From NCBI RefSeq assembly GCF_000224145.3, contig NC_020172.2, positions 67,001 through 131,000 of the forward strand: a stretch of 64,000 nt of DNA, read 5' to 3'. A model generated the notes under the pieces. The model searched no databases. It was not told the DNA's origin and saw only the letters and a program-made list of their open reading frames with translations. Positions 61,101 through 64,000 of this stretch are shown here, in pieces (position 1 is the first letter of the stretch; every line of letters starts with the position of its first letter). This DNA is from Ciona intestinalis (taxonomy: Eukaryota > Chordata > Ascidiacea > Phlebobranchia > Cionidae). Made by a program: the position numbers and the translations under genes.

Positions 61101-63995
61101 TTCATACACTTTTCCTCATGTTCAGTTGTTTATATTATCTAGGTTTGATGATTATGATTATAACTTGGAGCGATCATTTGACATAAGTGTCAGGTTAAGA
61201 ATGGCTTCCATACGTTATGTACACACCCAACGATTTCAAAACGAAACCATTGCTTTTTGTCAGCACTTCCAACAACTGCAAGAAGTAAGTAAACTCATAG
61301 ATTCTTCCATTAATATTATGTCTAGCAATATAGGGGGAAATACACTGAAGCATTGCTTGCCTCACAAACCGAAAAGTACTTTTTAAAAAACAATACACAT
61401 ACTTTTATAGGTTGCTAAATTTAGAATATTAAGTTAGCTGAGTATGCATTTAGTAGGACACAAATGCGTTATAAATTTTATTTGCTCCTCCACTGCAAGT
61501 TGTCCCGCCACACAATTATAAATAGATGACCACAAAACGTTCCCTGTATGTTAAACTTAGCAGCCATACCTTTTATTTATATACTTGCTTTTGCTGTTGT
61601 TTATAATTATTCTTTTTACTTATTTATTTAGGGTATTCCTAATTACTATTTGATTAGAATGGACAAATAATGTATAACATGATATGTTAGTTGACATGTG
61701 ATACATTAAAGGTGTTGGGACGCATGCGAGCTGCCTCCGTTGGTCAAAGTGTTCGTGTTGCTGCTTGTAGACAGGCAAGGATTGCGTTGGATTTTGAAAC
61801 TGGCCCAGCAATTATTCTTATTCCTGAATCAAGTCACACGCATCGAGTGGTTGTGGCAAATCTTGGTAATATATCTTTATATGCAGTTTTGTGTTTCACA
61901 ACCAAACAATTATAAAATCTATTGTGTAACATGGTAAAAATCTGGTGTCACGAAAATGTAACAGACAAAAATCAAGTTCAACCAACTATTAGAGATGCAT
62001 TTGCCGCTTAAATTACATTGTCAGTTTATTATTTAAAAAGATTCTATTTATTACAAAATTTATAACATGATACAGTTTAATCATGTGCTTCGTAACACTT
62101 TATGCGACTTTTAACCTAATATCAATAATAATTGTCTAATCTATATCTTACCTAGTTTTTGTAAACTATGAATAAGATAAAATTGAATGAATTTATAATA
62201 GCAGTCCTAACAAATAAAATGAGACTTAGCGTTAAGAAGCAATGATGTAAATCATATTTACATTTATTTAAATTTTGAGTTAAAATTATCAATTTTATAC
62301 TTTATTTATGATATTAATTAAACACTAAATGAAAACTAAACAAATTTTATCGTGAAAATATGGGCAATACATCATACAAGTGTACATATATATACATTTA
62401 GTTGTGTCTAATATTTTTCTCCTGTAAGGTCGTATAATTGTAAAGAATAAATTCCTGAAGAATGGAGAAGTTGGCACACTGTCTTCTGCAAGGAACGTTT
62501 CAACAAACGACAACGGACACGATGTTTCAACGCTGTTTGTTTCAAATGAGTTACAACAAGTAACTAAGTTTGTTTGTTGGTTTATTTAAATATAGTACTG
62601 TGGGGTAAGATGGGAAACCTTTAGCACACAATATCCAAATATCCTGATCGCGTTTTAAACATTTAGTATCAGTTTATGAGAGTCGTGAGAATACAGTTTA
62701 TGGGAGTCCTGAGAACATTTTTTTTTAAATAAAGATTCAGTTTTGTTAAATGTAATTAAAATATTTGTTTAAGATAACAAGATCAGGTACATTTCATCGT
62801 GCGTGTGTTCTTGATGTTATTCATGTTACATTGGTGGATATGGATCTATACACTGCATTACATCATCATGAAATTATCAAGTATGTTTTAATGTTTCAAC
62901 TACTGTCTCTGTCTGCTTTAAATTGCATTGAATTTCATCTTTACTACTGCAATGCTTGCTTCGATAAAAACATTGCTATTCAAGAAACATGACTTTATTT
63001 TGTTTCTATGTTTACAATTTATAATAAAGAAAATGTATAAAGTAACTGCAACACAGCTAATTATGCCGCACTAAAGAGGAAAAATCCTTTAGGAGAAGGA
63101 GAAAATAGCTACTATTCTGTAAGGATACAATGATCGTTAGTTCATATTGCTTTAACTTGCTATAGAAATAGAAGAAATAAAAAATAAATGTTCGTTTTAG
63201 AAAAAACGACAATGAAACTCTTGTATTTCCATCGTACACTGTAGTGCTGGATAAACGACCGTTATTGACGCAAAAAGTTCAACTAAAGTTACAAGTATTG
63301 CACAACGTTGTTACTTTATATGCTTCTCCTATTTTGAAAATAAAGTTTACCCCATATGGTGGTGTACACACTATTTAGTTGATGACTGTTTCTTTTTTAT
63401 TCCTGCTTGTATGACTTATTATCTAATTATACTTTTATAATTTTTACGAAATAAATTCTGTATTTCTATTGTTGTTATGTTTGTGTTGGCACAAACCCAA
63501 TAGTTCATGTAATAGTTTGCATTGGATTTGTTTATAGATTGCAATTTGGCTTGTCAAAGCACTATATTTGATGCAAACAAACTAATCGTTTGTAGTAGTC
63601 TGATCTAATTGAATATTAATAACAGTTGGAAAGGAACTTGGAGAAAGAAATCACCCACAATGGTGTGCCTGATACTGCATTAAGTGCCCAGCTATCTTCA
63701 GTGGATTGCAAACTTGATCACAATCAATATTGGTTGATACGTGGTGTATTGGACCATAATGTTGGTGAGGCCATCCCTGACTTTCCACAACCAACTGCAT
63801 TTCTACAACCATCTGAGTTACAAGTATAAGTTGTTTCATTTCCTTGGTTAAGGTAATTATCACTGTTTAATTGCAGACGGTGTTAACAGGAGACGTATAT
63901 ACTCAGTTAAGTCTTGATGTAACTTTAACAAATGTTAGTATTGAGTTGTTGAAACGACACGCAACATCAACTGAAGCAGAACAATCGCTTGGAAG
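37172..63995 (+). CDS. VPS13D: VPS13D, bridge-like lipid transfer protein, 3' partial
   Basis: Forty-four exons join in phase to about 2,313 codons. The first ten are 37172-37268, 38556-38685, 41547-41651, 41905-42031, 42090-42203, 42392-42514, 42778-43070, 43678-43843, 44345-44482, 44539-44603. The largest is 54022-54873; the last five are 61712-61865, 62429-62559, 62774-62880, 63201-63294, 63626-63823, followed by 63877-63995, whose donor GT begins at 63996. The N-terminus (MLEKYAAQVLNHYIGKYVQN, then DALKELELPGIE) is the chorein domain. VPS13D-type stretches include the W-rich GWGWHGWFGNWG, TWVVLLDFFGIG, RMASIRYVHTQRFQNE and ERNLEKEITHNGVPD. VPS13 proteins carry lipids between membranes along a hydrophobic groove. 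VPS13D acts at contacts of the ER with mitochondria and peroxisomes. The human protein is about 4,390 residues, so roughly half is present; the UBA and C-terminal domains lie beyond the window. Introns are packed with repeats. Confidence 0.95.
37993..38240 (+). repeat. tRNA-derived SINE, 5' truncated, with 3' tail
   Basis: From gtgttcaaggctcgtcgctg through cctattgggttgtc to the tail gaacacctgtgttat ... caactgttatttcc. It lies in VPS13D intron 1. Confidence 0.75.
38723..40099. mobile_element. 1.4-kb inverted-repeat element in VPS13D intron 2
   Basis: The left end tttgtaaaaataccccttta (then tcagtgataatgtcaccg) is the inverse of the right end cggtgacattatcaccgaaa (then acggggtatttttacaa), with about 38 matching positions. 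Subterminal copies of atccggacg occur on both sides. The interior is CpG-rich and holds a 50-N gap at 39506-39555. Part of the interior (39300-39400) is repeated in inverse at 40190-40310, just outside the element. No clear target duplication. Confidence 0.65.
39506..39555. other. Assembly gap (50 N)
   Basis: Fixed-length run of N inside the 38723-40099 element. Confidence 0.95.
40700..40883. repeat. Short inverted copy of the gggggaagatggg family
   Basis: The left end is caaggtggggaatatggtac and the right end gtgtcccatcctctcccacc. The interior (gcgcgttttataaggtgtgg, attctgtaacatgttttctg) matches the inverse of 19915-19990. In VPS13D intron 2. Confidence 0.7.
43088..43400 (+). repeat. SINE copy preceded by a 24-bp tandem doublet
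   Basis: The phrase tttcatgcctggtgccatgg is doubled at 43088-43136. The SINE body follows (gggttagcacgcc, gtccttgggcaagacactta, cccagtggtcattaatgag) and ends in the tail gtataaaacagaacacctga. In VPS13D intron 7. Confidence 0.7.
43965..44228 (-). CDS. Possible nested antisense small gene or terminal exon, unassigned
   Basis: An 87-codon frame on the minus strand inside VPS13D intron 8. A possible 3' splice site (gatgtcttag) ends ten bases before the ATG and keeps the frame open. AATAAA overlaps the TAA stop. The C-terminal part is lysine-rich and may be helical (LSKQEIKNTEKKIKKVLTLL). No signal peptide, no membrane segment and no family recognised. It could be the last exon of a nested gene, an old retrocopy, or chance. 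Confidence 0.22.
   Translation of the reverse strand: MWCLVHACEAQNQHIFRVWLASHSWVETICKSTCHGNSFKSSIPQLQGNSMVHISTDVCTQMNLSKQEIKNTEKKIKKVLTLLGKHK
45655..45757 (+). repeat. Minisatellite-like unit, about 70 bp, incomplete tandem
   Basis: tatgtctcgtgtattagaag acacctata ... atacaccatgtgtgtctggt, then gtataagaa. The same unit is tandem at 56712-56940. Confidence 0.55.
48199..49305. mobile_element. 1.1-kb inverted-repeat element with ATTCGGATTCGA subterminal palindromes
   Basis: The outer ends are tagggatgggc and gcccatcccta. Just inside, on both sides, are repeated and palindromic copies of the motif gaatccgaatattcgg / attcggattcgatcgaata. The flanks share CTT, a possible 3-bp target duplication. 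The interior is CpG-rich and has TGACGTCA at 48753 and 49213. There is no convincing transposase frame. It lies in the large VPS13D intron 17. Confidence 0.75.
49381..51124. mobile_element. TTAA-flanked inverted-repeat element carrying an ORF fragment
   Basis: The ends agagtctggaccacg and cgtgggccggactct are inverted repeats, each bordered by TTAA (49377-49380 and 51125-51128), the target site of piggyBac-type elements. A second inverted pair lies inside: gcgtcactcgcgggcactat (near 49525) against cagtgcccgcgagtgacgtt (near 50951). The interior holds two N gaps. On the plus strand, 49825-49986 encodes a tail with GIEPFQFEPVLPASVGEVDR, then RPRPWKISEAEQINNTIWW, ended by TAG. This resembles the start of the P2X7R C-terminal-like domain found in many metazoan repetitive genes. 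Assignment is tentative. Confidence 0.7.
49991..50574. other. Assembly gap (584 N)
   Basis: Long N run inside the TTAA-flanked element; any central part of its coding region is hidden. Further N runs are at 50722-50770. Confidence 0.95.
53109..53297. other. Assembly gap (189 N)
   Basis: In VPS13D intron 21. The bases just before it (tatagtagggtataacaaac) resemble a gggtggggg-family terminus. Flanking exons are intact and in phase. Confidence 0.9.
56712..56940 (+). repeat. Three-copy minisatellite, about 70-bp unit
   Basis: Units start near 56720, 56789 and 56861. Each has, in order, an acacctatgttataat-like part, an ataaacataaggtg-like part and a caccatgtgtgtctgttgta-like part. The unit resembles part of the SINE 3' tail (aacaccTGTGTTATAA). 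In VPS13D intron 28; related pieces occur at 45655 and, weakly, at 59250-59330. Confidence 0.6.
60885..61075 (+). repeat. tRNA-derived SINE fragment, 5' truncated
   Basis: From gtaggctcgtcgctactacc through ggggcaaaacatttaacagc to the tail cacccacaaagttacaaatg. In VPS13D intron 37, ending about 70 bases before the next exon. A separate tail piece (gaaacagaacacccatgtta) at 60520-60580 sits just before the acceptor of exon 37. Confidence 0.75.
62593..62720. repeat. Short inverted-repeat element, truncated third copy
   Basis: Left end tatagtactgtggggtaaga, then cctttagcacacaatatcca and ctgatcgcgttttaaaca as at 9902. The phrase acagtttatg-gagtc-tgaga is doubled and the right end is missing. In VPS13D intron 40. 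Confidence 0.65.
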
Positions 63996-64000
63996 GTAAA

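Noticed and set aside
1..64000. CRISPR arrays, bacterial operons, rRNA genes, phage or virus-derived genes
   Set aside because: Nothing of the kind was seen; gene structure is eukaryotic throughout and repeats are SINE or inverted-repeat elements without viral domains.

Overview
The window is AT-rich animal nuclear DNA with short introns, multi-exon genes with GT-AG junctions, tRNA-derived SINEs and many short inverted-repeat elements. Protein matches (FNDC3, G-protein beta, MFSD8, HADH, mitochondrial ArgRS, VPS13D), the compact gene spacing and the repeat style suggest a tunicate, most likely a Ciona species. This is inferred from recalled family features; no search was run. I rebuilt exon-intron structures by eye, following reading phase across every junction.

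Layout. (1) 651-11360, plus: most of an FNDC3-type protein with fibronectin III repeats and a C-terminal membrane anchor; its 5' end lies outside. (2) 11361-14311: no clear gene; the middle is unusually CpG-rich. (3) 14312-17283, minus: a complete nine-exon G-protein beta subunit. (4) 17284-23180: intergenic DNA filled with nested inverted-repeat elements, including a hAT-type element with a perfect 8-bp target duplication and a second element nested inside it. (5) 23181-25874: a direct duplication in two blocks around a previously unassigned two-exon gene for a 64-residue secreted, arginine-rich peptide. (6) 26298-30278, plus: an MFSD8/CLN7-like lysosomal transporter, with a second hAT-type element in intron 2. 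(7) 31226-32155, minus: an intronless mitochondrial HADH. (8) 32156-35409: another repeat cluster, including a SINE with recognisable A and B boxes. (9) 35410-37002, plus: an intronless mitochondrial arginyl-tRNA synthetase, followed after only 169 bp by (10) VPS13D, plus, 37172 to beyond the window end, of which 44 exons (about 2,313 codons) are visible.

The genes do not form one pathway. Three are mitochondrial or organelle-contact genes (HADH, RARS2, VPS13D). RARS2 and VPS13D are spaced closely enough to be a candidate operon of the kind known in Ciona, where downstream messages are released by spliced-leader trans-splicing. The best candidates for something undescribed are the secreted peptide gene inside its duplication, and a TTAA-flanked element in a VPS13D intron that carries a fragment of an open reading frame. 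Five runs of N interrupt the assembly.
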